DNA from: Cafeteria roenbergensis | Taxonomy: Eukaryota > Sar > Bigyra > Bicosoecida > Cafeteriaceae | Length of the DNA stretch: 64,000 bases | Direction: 5' to 3' | NCBI GenBank assembly: GCA_008330645.1 | Contig: VLTN01000021.1 | Span: forward strand, 124,001 to 188,000 | Notes under the pieces: model-generated | Told to the model about the DNA's origin: nothing | Database searches by the model: none | What the model saw: the letters and a program-made list of their open reading frames with translations, nothing else | Shown here: positions 41,401 through 51,333 of the stretch, piece by piece | Layout: each line of letters begins with the position of its first letter | Position numbering within the stretch: the stretch's first letter is position 1 | Made by a program: the position numbers and the translations under genes

Positions 41401-41662
41401 GCTCCAGGCCGGCGCGGAACACCCAGTGCACATCGTCGGTGTCCGCCCCCAACGCCCGCGAGCGGGCTCGATCGGAGGCACGCAGTCCTGTTCTGCGACC
41501 TGCGCTTGCCGCTCCGCTGGCCAACCCCGCAGGCATCGACGACTCGCCGCGCGCATGCGAGGGCGCCCGGCGATCGCCCCCTCCTGGCTTCAGGGGCGCA
41601 GTAGGCGCGCAGCAGGTGCAAACGGCACACGCCGCGAGCAGCAGGACCGCGTACCGGCCCAT
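38489..41662 (-). CDS. Large type I single-pass membrane protein with long disordered cytosolic tail
   Basis: 1057 residues from the ATG at 41662, single exon. The signal peptide is Cys-containing (MGRYAVLLLAACAVCTCCAP). An ectodomain of about 280 residues has N-x-S/T sites and only two conserved-looking cysteines near the membrane (LCPSEAQVRQWTSQCVW). It is followed by a TM helix (AAIAVTAAVSTILVGLVAGI, about residues 330-352). The cytosolic part, about 700 residues, is Ser/Ala/Gly-rich and disordered, with a Gln/Glu run and proline motifs. The ectodomain segment SVSEALVSTVASAWTDPIVS may be a small SEA-like or amphipathic module, but I cannot assign it. Receptor-like layout without a recognisable kinase or other signalling domain. 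Function unknown. Confidence 0.6.
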   Translation of the reverse strand: MGRYAVLLLAACAVCTCCAPTAPLKPGGGDRRAPSHARGESSMPAGLASGAASAGRRTGLRASDRARSRALGADTDDVHWVFRAGLELPSLVPVGATGSAQRGSMPAEQRASFESLLLPSVSEALVSTVASAWTDPIVSVVDFEYSTVVKGRPPRPPQGPHLEGNSTAALPGAPASRLLSDAQFEVQPGALGTTLWIHMRATREWHEAVLSRNPGMLVRESEALWAARCLAVVTGAWSAATLQAAVVQRVDTAVGVRIQSPDKWAPGSSPQAALLSAGGTLLDSIDGLCPSEAQVRQWTSQCVWNSNGAVTVSPSSSPAAEPGSPLAQLAESPAAIAVTAAVSTILVGLVAGICIMARSYRRSLIAARSAGGDHRGAGEASAAAAAGGDPVPPEAGPIFVAGGELRSEEDPEEARTPGGGVAQSEVLLAPRFGRGAASSARPATGSRSARQARPQARTAYSARAVPSSAAQDRGPEQERQERQQQQQQAGSSAADPAGEDSDPGNDGLGSDRRAPSRLGGDLAERRRQARLSRGDPPVRTVVARGGSRVPTARAKVRQDAPGAGSPAAPPALGDDGPGRGGLKSGHGFLRMSGSVAGDKDVMGVSGGSSALAAFMAAARGGGRGEQPESGAGKGRSASGDAAPLQRGPSAARGHSHSHSATVQGLAAIPADLSSGEARSASSVAHLQGGSAGEAAALEGVPPPLARSRHLIGNESSAPAAGPATASQAEAAIGAYASSEADTDDATGLDDLVAACNRTPDQQASRGMAAAASPQSEQQLAPGCASPGQGAPATSAPEAAVESLRGSEAASAAGHCVLGAASAAPQRAAGGRLAARRGAPPMHIATSPVPTPFADVMVLDTAASGRTEGDRSLAPTPEGHGSGPLGTAPRLATAARQSAAAPPHGPDDMEIEVCGECWSSRQGGEGEGLEQPAAEPSLASGRAGAPGVAAVPRVAALSALQAQLSARPSSAGPELSARAALPTGDGLAASSATGGRGRLQSEALPRGAEPAALSDSVDGPGGAGMWTDGLWSRGVMQPSGTCNQSSASESESCSVQLV

Positions 41663-42311
41663 GAGGCCGCCCAGTTGCACGGGCGAGCGACTGTGGGCGG
41701 GCCCGAGCCCCCGCGGCGAGCGCTGGCCCGCGCAAACCGCGTGGACAAGCAGCGAGACCCGGAGAGCCTCGTGGGCCGCGCGGCTGGATGGGCGGTGGCC
41801 CGCAAAGGTGGTCGGCCGGGACTGGGGGCCGCGCGAGCGACCTGGCAAAGCGCGGTCCTGGCGTTGAAGGCTGGCGACGTCCCCGGTCACACGCTCTCCG
41901 GCTCTCAAGACTCGTCAGCGTCCCGGAGTTCGCCTCCCGCCTCCCCCCCGCAGCGGCCCGGGCCTGCGCGGGGAGGCGTGCTGTGCTCTGGGGCGGCCGC
42001 GCCCCCCCCTGGCGGAGACAGCTGGCGTCCCGCGCTCCACTGTCCAGCGCCCCAAACGGCGGCGACTGCCGGAAACGCCAGCTCGAGCCGCTTTGCGCCG
42101 GCTGCCACCCCGCATCTTCGCAAGACCAGGCCCGCCCTTTCCGCAAAACCGAAAACAAAAACGAGAGCGCCACGCACACTGGGGGAGCGCGCTTCGTGAG
42201 TGAGGGCGGCCAGCGCAGCGCGGGGACTTTGACACACGCACCAGCACGCACACTTGCAACGCACGTCGCGAGAGCTGCCGAGAGTCGCGGGGGACAGGGG
42301 CGGGGTCCGAC
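41663..42311. other. Intergenic, 649 bp
   Basis: Promoter side of the type I membrane protein gene and 3' side of the translation-factor gene, both on the minus strand. The type I frame stays open upstream to 41908 without a signal or domain. A slightly AT-richer patch lies near 42130-42175. No other feature is seen. Confidence 0.4.
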
Positions 42312-44923
42312 TCACCGGCGGCCCATGGAGCCGTGGGAGATGAGGCCCTCGTCCTCGAGCTTGCGCGCAAGGAGCGATGCCGCCTCGCGGGACTCGCACC
42401 AGAGTGGCATGCGCAGCATGTTGGTGGCTGCCACCGTGCTCCCGGGCTTGGCCGCCTCCATGGCGCGGATCGCGCCCTCGAGCATCTTGGAGACGCTGCC
42501 GGCCACCACGGCAGCTGCAAAGCCGCCTCCGGCCTGCTGCACGCCGTCCTGCACGCCCTTGAGGCTCACGACGCCCGCGGCGACGCCCAGGCCGATGAGC
42601 TGGCCCATGTACTCGTGGAGGAGCGGGACGTCGACGACCACGTCTCCCCAGAAGTCCAGCACGAGCAGCAGGCCGTCGGTGACCTCGACATCGCGAAGGA
42701 TGTGGTCGGCCACGACGCCGGGCTTGACGGCCTCGCGGCACAGCTTCTCGCAGAGGGGCACGAGGTCGGCCATGGCCTCCCGGGGCCGGCGGTCGTCCAG
42801 GGCGTGGTGGACGCAGTGGCGCACGAAGAGGAGGGCCGCCTGCTTGCACTTGTAGCCGGCGGCGCGGCCGCGCAGGAGCGACTCGCGGGTGCGGCGGACG
42901 ATGTCCGGGTACTCCGCCTCGCCGGCGCGGCGCCACGCGTCAAACGTGGCCACGGCCTCGGCCTTGAAGTCGTCGTGGTTGAGGGCCTCCCCAGGGTACG
43001 GCACCAGGGGCGCGTCCGAGGAGGTGGCCGAGGGGGTGGGCAGGGCGCCCGCGACGGCCCAGCCGTCGCTCACGCCGTATCCGTCGCGGGCGGCCTTGAC
43101 CGCGGCCTGCGCGGCGGCTGCAGCCTGCGGGTTGTGCTTGGCGAGCTGGGCGATCTTGGAGGCCTGGCGCACCTCGTCGATGGTGAGGTCGGCGGCCTGT
43201 CCGGGGCGGCCGATGTCGACCCAGCCCTTCTCGCGCAGCTCGTTGAGGGCGTCCACTGCGAAGCGGGTCTTCTTGCTGATGGTGGAGCGGCGCACCACAC
43301 GGCGCAGGACGGAGAGGATGCGGGCAGCGAAGATGTTGCCGTGCGGGGAGCCCCGCTCGAGGCCGCTGCCGGCATAGCTCATCACCTCCACAGCCAGGAG
43401 GACGCGCTCCTCGGCCTCGGCCAGGGCACGGGCGGCGAGGTCGGAGCCTGGGCCCTCGCTCGCGACGGCGGCGGCGGCGGCGGCGCCTGCCTCGTCCGCC
43501 TCTTCGTCCTCGTCGTCGTCACCAGCGGCGCTGGTCTTGCCGAAGGAGCGCCAGCCAGCGAGGAAGCTGGTGGCGACGTGCACCACGACCTTGGGCCCTG
43601 CCATGCTCACGCGGAAGAGCTCGGCGAGGAAGCGGACGAGCGCCAGGCGGCGGCGGCGGCGACGGGTGTCCAGGTCCTCGACGTCCTCGGGCGCAGCCTC
43701 GGCCACCTTGGCCTGCTCTGCGGCGTCGGACTCGTCGGACAGGCGCGTCTGCAGCTGGGTAAGGAGGATGTGGCGGAACGACCGGTCGGCGACCGCGTCG
43801 AAGGTGGGCACAGCGGCGCCTGCGCCGCTCGCCGCCTCGCCGTCGGCCTCCTCCGCAGCCGCCTCGCCGGCCTTCTCGGCCGCGGCCTTGGCCTCCTCCG
43901 CCGTCTTGGCCACGGCGCCCTGCCACGCGGGGCCGCCGGCGTTGGCGACCTCGGCGCAGAGGCGCGCGTACAGGGGAGTGAACGGTGCCTCGTCGGCGGC
44001 CTTGGACAGGATGGCCTGCACGATGGCGTCCGTGTGCTCAGCAGACTTGGTGGGGATGGCGATGAAGTCGGCCGAGAGGCGGCCGAAGAGCTCCGCCGTG
44101 AGCTTGTTGAGAACGCCGCGAGCGGTCGTGGCCGTGCCGGTCGGCGACGAGCGGTCGGCCGCACGGCGCGGCTGCCACGCCGCAGCGGACGGCTTGGGAG
44201 CGGCCGGGGCTGCCGTTGCGTCGCCGCTGCCGCCGGCTGCCTTGTTTGCCCGCAGGCGGGCCACGACGCCGCCCTCCTGGCCGTGCGACGAGCTGCCGCC
44301 GCGCCGGGGCTCGCGGGGGTCGCGCGAGTCGCGCACCGACGTGCCAGCGCGCGTGAAGGTGCGACGGGGCGTGCCTCGCAGCTGGCCGCGGCCGGACCGC
44401 CCGCTCTCGGCGGCGGCGGCGGCGGCGGCCTCGGCGGCAGCGTCGGCATTGCCCTGCGCAGGAGCGAGCGCAGCAAGCGGCAAGGGACAGGGTCCGCGAT
44501 CCGTCGGCTACTGGGCAACGGGAGCTGCTTTGGCTACGCGTGCGGTCCAGGTCGCTGCCAGCGCCGGGCAGCAGGGCGGGGTGGCGCCCGCCCCAGAGGG
44601 TCCGCGGCTGGCAGCGAGCGAAAACGAAGCGCGGCCGAGGCCGGGCTGGCAGGCGCCGCCATCCGGATGGCGGCGGCGGGCTCGCCGCCCGTGGCGCAGC
44701 GCATGGTACTCACCAGGATGAAGCTTGCAGTCGCGCCGTGCTTCTCCTGCAAGCTGGCCACGACGGCTGTGCGCAGGGAAGCGCTGAGCATTTCGCGCTC
44801 GATGGCGATCATTGCGTCCACGTTGAGGGGCCCGGTCACCGCGGACGCCGGGGCCGCAGCCTGGATGAAGTCGGGCACGAATGCCGCAGCATCGACACTG
44901 AGCTTGGCACGGCTGCCAGCCAT
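42312..44923 (-). CDS. eIF4G/PAIP1-like translation factor: PAM2, MIF4G and MA3 domains
   Basis: Two exons: 44714-44923 (70 codons) and 42312-44453 (713 codons plus stop), joined by a phase-0 GTGAGT...CAG intron, total 783 residues. Exon 1 begins MAGSRAKLSVDAAAFVPDFI. LSVDAAAFVP fits the PAM2 motif (L-N-x-x-A-x-x-F-x-P) that binds the MLLE domain of poly(A)-binding protein. After an Arg/Gly-rich stretch, the MIF4G domain starts near residue 182 (GVLNKLTAELFGRLSADF, PFTPLYARLCAEV) and has acidic Ala-rich inserts. An MA3-type domain follows at about 560-690 (RESLLRGRAAGYKCKQAALL, LLHEYMGQLIGLGV). This domain set suggests an mRNA-circularising or translation-regulating scaffold. A canonical eIF4E-binding site (YxxxxLphi) was not spotted. 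Confidence 0.8.
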
Positions 44924-45320
44924 CTTTTGGCGTTCGCGTCAAAAGTGTCGGCGCTACGCGGAAGAGCCACGACGGCGAGCTGAATGTCTGCGGCAGAGCC
45001 GCGCCGGCAGTGAGTGTTGGGAATTTCGCTCTCCCGCACCGGCGCTGCGCCCGCAGCCTGTCCCGAGTCGCGGCGGCGCGCTCACGGTTTACAGGGCCTG
45101 TGCAGCAAGGCGCGCGAGACGGCCGCGCGTGTGCGTGGCGCAGTGAAATGAGACCTCGGCGATGATTGCGGAGTGCCTCATTGCAGCACGCAGCCGCAGC
45201 GCATTGCGCACAACCATGGCGCGTGGCGGAGGGAGGCAGGACAGGCAGACGATACTCATTGCTCCCTGGCGTGAACGGGGAAGGCGGGGCGTGAGGGCTC
45301 GCACGCGGGTTTCGGGCCGC
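44924..45320. other. Intergenic, 397 bp
   Basis: Upstream region of the eIF4G-like gene and downstream region of the peroxidase gene, both on the minus strand. No gene, repeat or RNA element is seen. Confidence 0.4.
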
Positions 45321-46290
45321 TCACGCGGTCTCGCCCAGCTTGGCCTCGTCCACCCCGAGGTGGAGGAGGGTGGCAAAGGCGGCGGCAAAGTCCTTGAAGA
45401 AGGCGGCCTCGTCCTTGGCGTACAGCTGCACGTAGGGCCTGAACTTGTCGTCCTCGATGAGGGCCATGTCGGTGGGGAGCATCATGAGCTCGCCGGTGGG
45501 GTCCTTGTACTGCTTGGGCCCGTCCCACTTGCGCACGGTCCAGTAGCCAGGCTTCTCGATCTCCTTGTTCAGCAGGTCGAAGTACTGGTTGGACATGGTG
45601 GTGGGAGCAAAGCTCCACGGGCCTTCGAAGCCGGAGCGGTCGGTGTGGCAGCGGCCGAGGGTGTGTGCGCCGGACAGGGCCACGATCTCCTGGTCGTTGA
45701 AGCCCATGCGGTAGAACACGTCGCGGATGTGGGAGGCGCCCTGGGCGGCATCCGGGAGGCGTCCGCTCGCGACGGCGGCCTTGGCGGAGGCGATCTCAGC
45801 CTCGCTGCGGAAGTCCGAGCGGCCGAAGCGGAACGGGATGTGCGGGCCTCCCATGTGCTCGATGGCCACGGCCCCGGCGTAGGTGTAGAGGTCGGCGTAG
45901 CTGATGTCGGGGTGGGCCTTCTTGATGGGCTCCAGAAGGGCGCGTGCCTTTTCGAGACCGGCGTTGGCTCCGTCCTTGGCCTCGGGGCTGAAGCGCATGC
46001 GGGCGCCATCGGAGCCGCCCGCAGGGGAGCCCCCCTTGGCGTAGGTCCCGGAGCTGTGCCACGCAAGGCGCACAAGCAGCGGGCCGCGGTTGTCGTCGTC
46101 GTCGATGAGGGACTCCACTGCGGTGGCCACCTTGGCAGCGTACGCCGGCACCGGCGCCTTGCCCGCTGGCTTGGCGTCGCCGCTGCTGGCCTCGGCCGCC
46201 TTGTCGGACTTGCCAAGGACGCTGTCAAGCATGCCCTGAGTGTAGGCGTAGTAGCCACCGGCGCCGGCGAGCAGGCCGAAAAGGATCACC

Positions 46291-46329
<39 letters not shown>

Positions 46330-46516
46330 GCGCTCTTGGCAGCGCCAGCCGCGGACGACGCGGCGCCCTCCACAGTCTTGGCGGCCTCCTTGGCCTTGCC
46401 CTTGGCGGCCTCGGCTGCTGCCTCGGCGGTCTTGGCGGCCTCCTTCACCTTGCCCTTGGCCGCGTCGGCAGCTGACGACAAGTTGCGCCGAGCCGCGGGA
46501 CGAGCCACGGCAGCAG
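45321..46516 (-). CDS. Class I haem peroxidase (ascorbate / cytochrome c peroxidase type), probably mitochondrial; 5' end unresolved
   Basis: Detoxifies H2O2. The catalytic distal Arg-Trp-His is present in [11 protein letters not shown]. The proximal His lies in [12 protein letters not shown], followed by DRSGFEGPW, which holds the Arg equivalent of APX Arg172 and the proximal Trp. The C-terminal [20 protein letters not shown]...[13 protein letters not shown] resembles cytochrome c peroxidase, so this is an APX-CcP hybrid-type enzyme. The N-terminus has [13 protein letters not shown] (mitochondrial presequence-like), an Ala/Lys/Glu amphipathic repeat, then a poly-Gly run encoded by a GGC/GCC microsatellite (46291-46327) and a hydrophobic helix ([16 protein letters not shown]). 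No in-frame ATG precedes the presequence. A CAG at 46517-46519 fits an acceptor, so the start probably lies in an upstream exon I could not place. Confidence 0.8.
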
Positions 46517-47169
46517 CTGCGGAGCCACGGAGCAGGCATGGGGGGAGGGCGGGGAAGCACGCGTGAACACAGCGCCGGTAGTCGATGCGGTGGCAGGGGT
46601 TCTGGCGCGTGGCGCGGGTCAGCTCTGACGCAGACCGAGGCTCAGGCACGGTCGTCCAGTGTTCGACCGGGAAAAGCTTCCACCCGCCCCGCCCGCATCC
46701 CGATGCCCCGTGGGCCCCCGCCCGGCCCCCTCCGCCCCACGACACAGGCACCGCGGCGAGAGAGGCCAGCAAGGGGGAAATGGGGCGCGCCCGCGGCGAG
46801 CGGCGGGACCGCCGGCGGGCGGCTCGCGCCGCACAAGAGAGCGTCGCGGATCCAGCGCGCGGAACACCGCTGGGGAGAGAAACTGAATCAGCCGCATTCC
46901 TCCCGCGAGGCGCGCAACTCACCGCGGCTGGACGCGCGCGCAAGAACCGAAGCGATACGGGAGGACTGCATTGTGCGTGCCTGGGGAGAACCCGGGGGAG
47001 TGCCCGGAACGCGGCGGGGATCTTTCGGCCCATCGGCCGCGGCGCGTGCTTGGCGACTCTGCCGGGAACGGCTCTGCCGGCCGATTCCGCAGGCCGTGCA
47101 CGGCAGGCGGCAGAGAGCGCCGGCCGCGACGCCGGCGGCACCGCCGGCCAAGCAACGGGCAGGGCGGCC
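46517..47169. other. Head-to-head region between peroxidase and SLU7 genes
   Basis: About 650 bp. It should contain both promoters and the unlocated first exon of the peroxidase. The SLU7 frame is open upstream to 46585 but has no homology there. No other feature is seen. Confidence 0.4.
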
Positions 47170-49635
47170 ATGTCGGGAGCCGCGCTCGTGGGAGGCGTGA
47201 CCGGGGCGCAGACCACCGCACGGACGCACGAAGACCGGAAGAAGCAGCGCGAGCTCGATGAGGCGCGCAAGCAAGGCCTCGTGGAGCCGGAAAAGGACGC
47301 GGACGGGAACCTCATCAACCCGCATATTCCCGAGTTCATGAGTGCGGCGCCGTGGTACATGCAGCAGCAGGGGCCGGGCCTGCAGCACCAGAAGAGCATG
47401 ACCGCCAAGCAAGCGAGCGCGTGGGACGCCAAGCGCGACCAGTACGCCAAGTTCGACGAGGATGAGTACATGCGCATTGTGGCGGACCGGTATGCTCGGA
47501 GCAACGACCTGCGGCGGGAGCGGCGCAAGGAGCAGCGCGCCGAACGCAACGCCGAACGGCGCCGCGTCAAGGCCGAGCTGCGCCGGCAGCGGAGGGAGCG
47601 ACTTGCCGCGCTGCGAGCGGCCAAGCAGGCGCGCCGCGCAGCGGCAATCGCGGCAGGGGAGCCCGTGGAGTCCGAGTCGGAGTCTGACTCGGACAGCAGC
47701 GCCTCCGACGAAGCTGCCGCCGACTCCGACGCCGGCGCCGACGACAGCGACGAGGACGTCAGAATCAGCGAAGTGGCCGAGCCTAAGCTCACAGCCGACG
47801 GCGTCGTGGTGCCTGCCGCCAAGGCCGCAGTGCGGAACCTCCGCCTCCGCGAGGACCGAGCCAAGTACCTGATCAATCTCGACACGGACTCGGCGTACTA
47901 CGAGCCGGGCACGCGGTCGATGCGCGACAACCCTCACGCCGGGGACAAGGCCGACAAGGACGGCTTCCGAGGCGATGCTGCCCTTCTCACCGAAGGGGAG
48001 GAGGTCGCTGAGCTGGCACGGACGCAGCTGGTCGCGTGGGAGGCGCGGAACCGCGGCCAGGACATCTCCCTGCACGGCAACCCCACAGCGGCGGAGAACC
48101 TCCGCAAGACGGTGGAGCGCCGCAAGCTGGCGCTGGCGGAGGCAAGGAAGGAGGGCCTCAGGCAGCGCTACGGCGGCGCGGCTGGCAGCGATGCTGTGCC
48201 GGACTCTCTGCGCGACGTGGCTCCCATGGCGATGCCGGCGCCGGCGCCGCGCCGCCCCAAGCAGAGGGCGCCAGCTCAGTCCGCATCGCAAGCACCCGCT
48301 GCGTCGAGGGCGTCGGCTGCGGTCGGGTCCGCGTCGGCTCTCCTCGCCGCCCTGCCGCCTCCGGCATCGCGGGAAGTCGCAGACGCCCTCGCTCAGCGTG
48401 CCATTGCGCCATCCGCGGCATCGGCAGCGGCGGCGGCGGCGCCGTCGTCCTCCGCCGGGCGCCCGTCGTCCGCTGCTGCGGCAGGCGGTGGCCTCGCTCT
48501 GCCGAGCAGCCGGTACGACGAGGACGTGCTTGATGGCTCGCACCTCAAGGTGTGGGGCAGCTGGTATGACAAGGAGTCGCGCAGCTGGGGCTACGCCTGC
48601 TGCCGCTCCACCACCCGCTCCACCAAGTGTACCGGCGCAGCAGGCATCGCCGCCAGGGCGCTTGCGGAGCGCATTCGCGCTATCAAGGCGGCCAAGGCGG
48701 CCCCTTCACCCGCAGCAACAACAGCAGCGGCAGCAGCTGCTGCAGCTCCGGGGCCAGGCAAGGCGGGCGCCGACCCGCAGGCCGGCAGCCCTCCGGGGAG
48801 CCGCGGCAGGGGAGCCGGGAACGAGGCCGGCGGTGCCCCTGACGACGCTCCCCCTGCTCGCGAGACGGGCGCTGCGGGAGGCGCGGGGCGAATGGCGCCT
48901 CCCGCGGCCGCTCCCCGTGCTGCCCTGCCCAAGCCCGAGCACGAGCACGATGCGGAGCTGGAGCCCTCGCTGGCCGAGCAGACCGCCCTGGCCGTGGCGG
49001 AGGGCAGGTTCGTGCCGCGGCCCCACTCCGCTCGGCCGGGCCCGTCGACGTCCAGCTCCATGTACGGTGGCGGTCCGGGGGTATCGGGCGTTGGCGGTGC
49101 TGACGACGACGGCGACGACGACGGCTCGGGCGCGGGCGGCGGCTACGGGGAGGAGGATGTGCGTGCGGGCGGCTCCATCAACCTGAAGCGTATGCAGGCG
49201 GCGCTCGAGCGCAGGCAGGAGGAGGAGGAGAGCGGGCGGGTGCGGGACGAGCGCGTCCGCGGCTTTATGAGCGACGCGGTGGGCACTGCGGCCGAGCCGA
49301 CGGCGGAGGAGATGGAAGCGTTCAAGCTCACGCGCCAGGTGCGTGCGGACCCCATGGCGAACCTTGTGGGAGGCCAAGACGAGGACGACGAGGACCAGGA
49401 TGTGTCGGCGGCCCTTGCAGCGGCGGAGGCTGCCAGAGCGGCCTCGTCGGGCTCGCGAAAGCGGCCCCGCGAGGAGGCAGACGCGGGCCGCGAGCGCAGC
49501 AGGCGCGCACGGCGCGACCGCGAGTTCGACAGCGGGGGAGGGCGCGAGCCGCAGCGGCGCTCCCGGGGCCGCTCCAGCCGGGACGACGGCGACAGGCATC
49601 GTGAGAGCTCTCGGCGCAGCTCCCGCGACCGCTGA
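47170..49635 (+). CDS. SLU7: Pre-mRNA splicing factor SLU7, without the CCHC zinc knuckle
   Basis: Second-step splicing factor needed for 3' splice-site choice. 821 residues, single exon, ATG at 47170. Family blocks in order: [30 protein letters not shown] (matching INPHIPQYISSVPWYI); [40 protein letters not shown] followed by [19 protein letters not shown]-like [30 protein letters not shown]; and the far C-terminal [20 protein letters not shown]. The zinc knuckle (CENCGAMTHKKKDC in animals), normally between the PWYI block and the WDAKRD block, is absent: only about nine residues separate LQHQK from WDAKRD. An Arg-rich coiled coil, acidic runs and an RS/RD-type tail are added. The ORF is uninterrupted, so the loss is not a mis-spliced exon. 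Confidence 0.92.
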   Translation: MSGAALVGGVTGAQTTARTHEDRKKQRELDEARKQGLVEPEKDADGNLINPHIPEFMSAAPWYMQQQGPGLQHQKSMTAKQASAWDAKRDQYAKFDEDEYMRIVADRYARSNDLRRERRKEQRAERNAERRRVKAELRRQRRERLAALRAAKQARRAAAIAAGEPVESESESDSDSSASDEAAADSDAGADDSDEDVRISEVAEPKLTADGVVVPAAKAAVRNLRLREDRAKYLINLDTDSAYYEPGTRSMRDNPHAGDKADKDGFRGDAALLTEGEEVAELARTQLVAWEARNRGQDISLHGNPTAAENLRKTVERRKLALAEARKEGLRQRYGGAAGSDAVPDSLRDVAPMAMPAPAPRRPKQRAPAQSASQAPAASRASAAVGSASALLAALPPPASREVADALAQRAIAPSAASAAAAAAPSSSAGRPSSAAAAGGGLALPSSRYDEDVLDGSHLKVWGSWYDKESRSWGYACCRSTTRSTKCTGAAGIAARALAERIRAIKAAKAAPSPAATTAAAAAAAAPGPGKAGADPQAGSPPGSRGRGAGNEAGGAPDDAPPARETGAAGGAGRMAPPAAAPRAALPKPEHEHDAELEPSLAEQTALAVAEGRFVPRPHSARPGPSTSSSMYGGGPGVSGVGGADDDGDDDGSGAGGGYGEEDVRAGGSINLKRMQAALERRQEEEESGRVRDERVRGFMSDAVGTAAEPTAEEMEAFKLTRQVRADPMANLVGGQDEDDEDQDVSAALAAAEAARAASSGSRKRPREEADAGRERSRRARRDREFDSGGGREPQRRSRGRSSRDDGDRHRESSRRSSRDR

Positions 49636-50063
49636 GCGGCGCTGGCCTTGCCTGCAGCCTGCAGCGGATCGACTGCTGCCCCGGGGGGTCTCGCGGTTTG
49701 TTCGCGACGGGCAAGTGTGTGCGCGTGGGGGCGTTGGCGAGGGGGCTTTGGCTCTTTGCTTGGCGCCACACGCCCATGCCGAAGCGCCGATTCATTCATG
49801 AGCGTCCGGGAGGCCGCTTGTCACCCCGCTAGCTCGCCACACTCATGCGCGCCAAATGGGACCTTGCCACCGAGGCGCAATGCGGCGCGCGATGCCAGAG
49901 ACACTTCGAGGCGGTGCCCCTCCTTTGCAGACGTCGGCGTGGCGGCAGCGGCGGCTGCCACCGCTCACCGCCCACACGCACCACGGCCTGCAGTGCTCCG
50001 CTGGCCCATTACGGTGCCGTGGGAGCGGCGTGCGCGTGGGGGCTGCTGTGGCCCGCGGAGCAG
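49636..50063. other. Tail-to-tail intergenic, 428 bp
   Basis: Between the 3' ends of SLU7 and the nitroreductase gene. No gene, repeat or RNA structure seen. Confidence 0.4.
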
Positions 50064-50975
50064 CTAGCGTCGCGCGCCCCCGGTGGGGAACGCTTCGCCG
50101 AGCGTTTCCAAGGACACCGTCTCGGAGAGCGGCCTCCGAGGGGAGCCCAGAGGCACAGGCCGAGCCGACGCGGCACCCTCGCCCATCTCCGTCCCCGGGG
50201 CATAGCCCAGCGCAACGACGAGCGGGACGGCAAAGCGCGACGAGGCCCCCACGGCCGCTCGCACCCGGTGAGCGTCGAGGCCCTCCATGGGCGCGGCGGC
50301 CAGGCCACGGGCGGCCGCCGCCACCAGCATGAACCCGGTAGCAATGCCCAGCTGCTTGCTGGCCCACGCCTCCGCCGGCTGCGGTGTCGGCAGAGCGACG
50401 CCTGACACTGTCGCCGCGAGGGCAAACGCACCCAGACGCATCGCGTCCCCGGCCTTGCCCATGGCCCCGCCTGCGAACACCGCCGCCTTGGTCGGTAGGC
50501 CGTCGGTGTACTCGCGCGGCTTGCCAGCCTCGGCCTCCCGCCGCACCACGTTGTCCACGTCGCGCATGGCTTCAAGGTCCGCCAGCATCACGATGCTGAC
50601 AGGCGCGTGCCGGACGCGGTCGGCATTTGCGGCAAGCATAGCGGTCGCAAGCCGCTCGCGGCCCTCGTCAGAGCGAACGACCACGGCGCGCCACGGCTCC
50701 AGGTTCAGGCTCGAAGGCGCCCGCCTGGCAGACTCCATCACGGCCTCGAGGTCCTCGTCCGCGACGCCAAGGGCAGGGTCAAAGTCTCGAGCGGCCCACC
50801 GCCAGTCGACCAGGCCGTCCATCACCGCGCGGGAGGCCTCCACGCCCGGGTGGGCAGGCTTTGCATCGGTCGACGCTGCTCGGCAAGCCGACGCTCGCAA
50901 TGACCGCGCTGTGCACCGGGTCACACCGAGCAGGACGGGCGTCGCCCGGAGTGCCGTTTCGCGTGCGCGCAGCAT
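50064..50975 (-). CDS. Nitroreductase-family FMN oxidoreductase, organelle-targeted
   Basis: 303 residues, single exon, ATG at 50975. The first ~35 residues are Arg/Ala/Ser-rich without acids (MLRARETALRATPVLLG...), typical of a mitochondrial presequence. Nitroreductase-fold motifs follow: DWRWAARDFDP (the R-R-S-x-R-x-F start that contacts FMN phosphate), SARRAPSSLNLEPWRAVVV (the APSSxNxQPW motif), and AAAPMEGLDAHRV near the C-terminus (PMxGFD). It likely reduces nitro compounds or quinones with NAD(P)H; the substrate is not predictable. It is divergent from the Ubl-PUB gene with about 360 bp between starts. Confidence 0.82.
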   Translation of the reverse strand: MLRARETALRATPVLLGVTRCTARSLRASACRAASTDAKPAHPGVEASRAVMDGLVDWRWAARDFDPALGVADEDLEAVMESARRAPSSLNLEPWRAVVVRSDEGRERLATAMLAANADRVRHAPVSIVMLADLEAMRDVDNVVRREAEAGKPREYTDGLPTKAAVFAGGAMGKAGDAMRLGAFALAATVSGVALPTPQPAEAWASKQLGIATGFMLVAAAARGLAAAPMEGLDAHRVRAAVGASSRFAVPLVVALGYAPGTEMGEGAASARPVPLGSPRRPLSETVSLETLGEAFPTGGARR

Positions 50976-51333
50976 TCAGGTCCCCGCAACTGGGTGCCAG
51001 ACCGCGTCCTGTGTGGGCACCGGGACGCGGGCGGCGCACGCCCAGTCTCGGCCCATCTTTGCGCGGCTCGTATATTTCGTGGGCGCGTGTGGGGACCGAC
51101 GCGGCGACCTGCAGCTGCCTCGAGGTGGAGAGTGGAGCCAGAGGCCCACTGTGAGGAACAGAACGCGAGCGCAGCCTTGTGGCGTCTCGGGAGCATTGTC
51201 TAGCGCGGGCCTCTGGGAGGCGGGCCGGCGGGCACGGAGCTCTGCCGAAAATCATTGGAAGCTCGTGACCATCAACACTCTGCGGCTCAGCAGCTCCTTG
51301 CCGCGCGGGCTCGGCGTCAGCGGCGAGCGCCAG
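50976..51333. other. Head-to-head promoter region, 358 bp
   Basis: Between the nitroreductase and Ubl-PUB genes. It contains an AT-rich motif (CGTATATTTCG) near 51070 that could be TATA-like for the plus-strand gene. No gene seen. Confidence 0.4.

Noticed and set aside
41663-41908. N-terminal extension of the type I membrane protein
   Set aside because: Adding it would bury the clear signal peptide that starts at the ATG at 41662.
46585-47169. Upstream extension of the SLU7 frame
   Set aside because: No similarity to SLU7, which begins at the ATG at 47170 just before its conserved N-terminal block.
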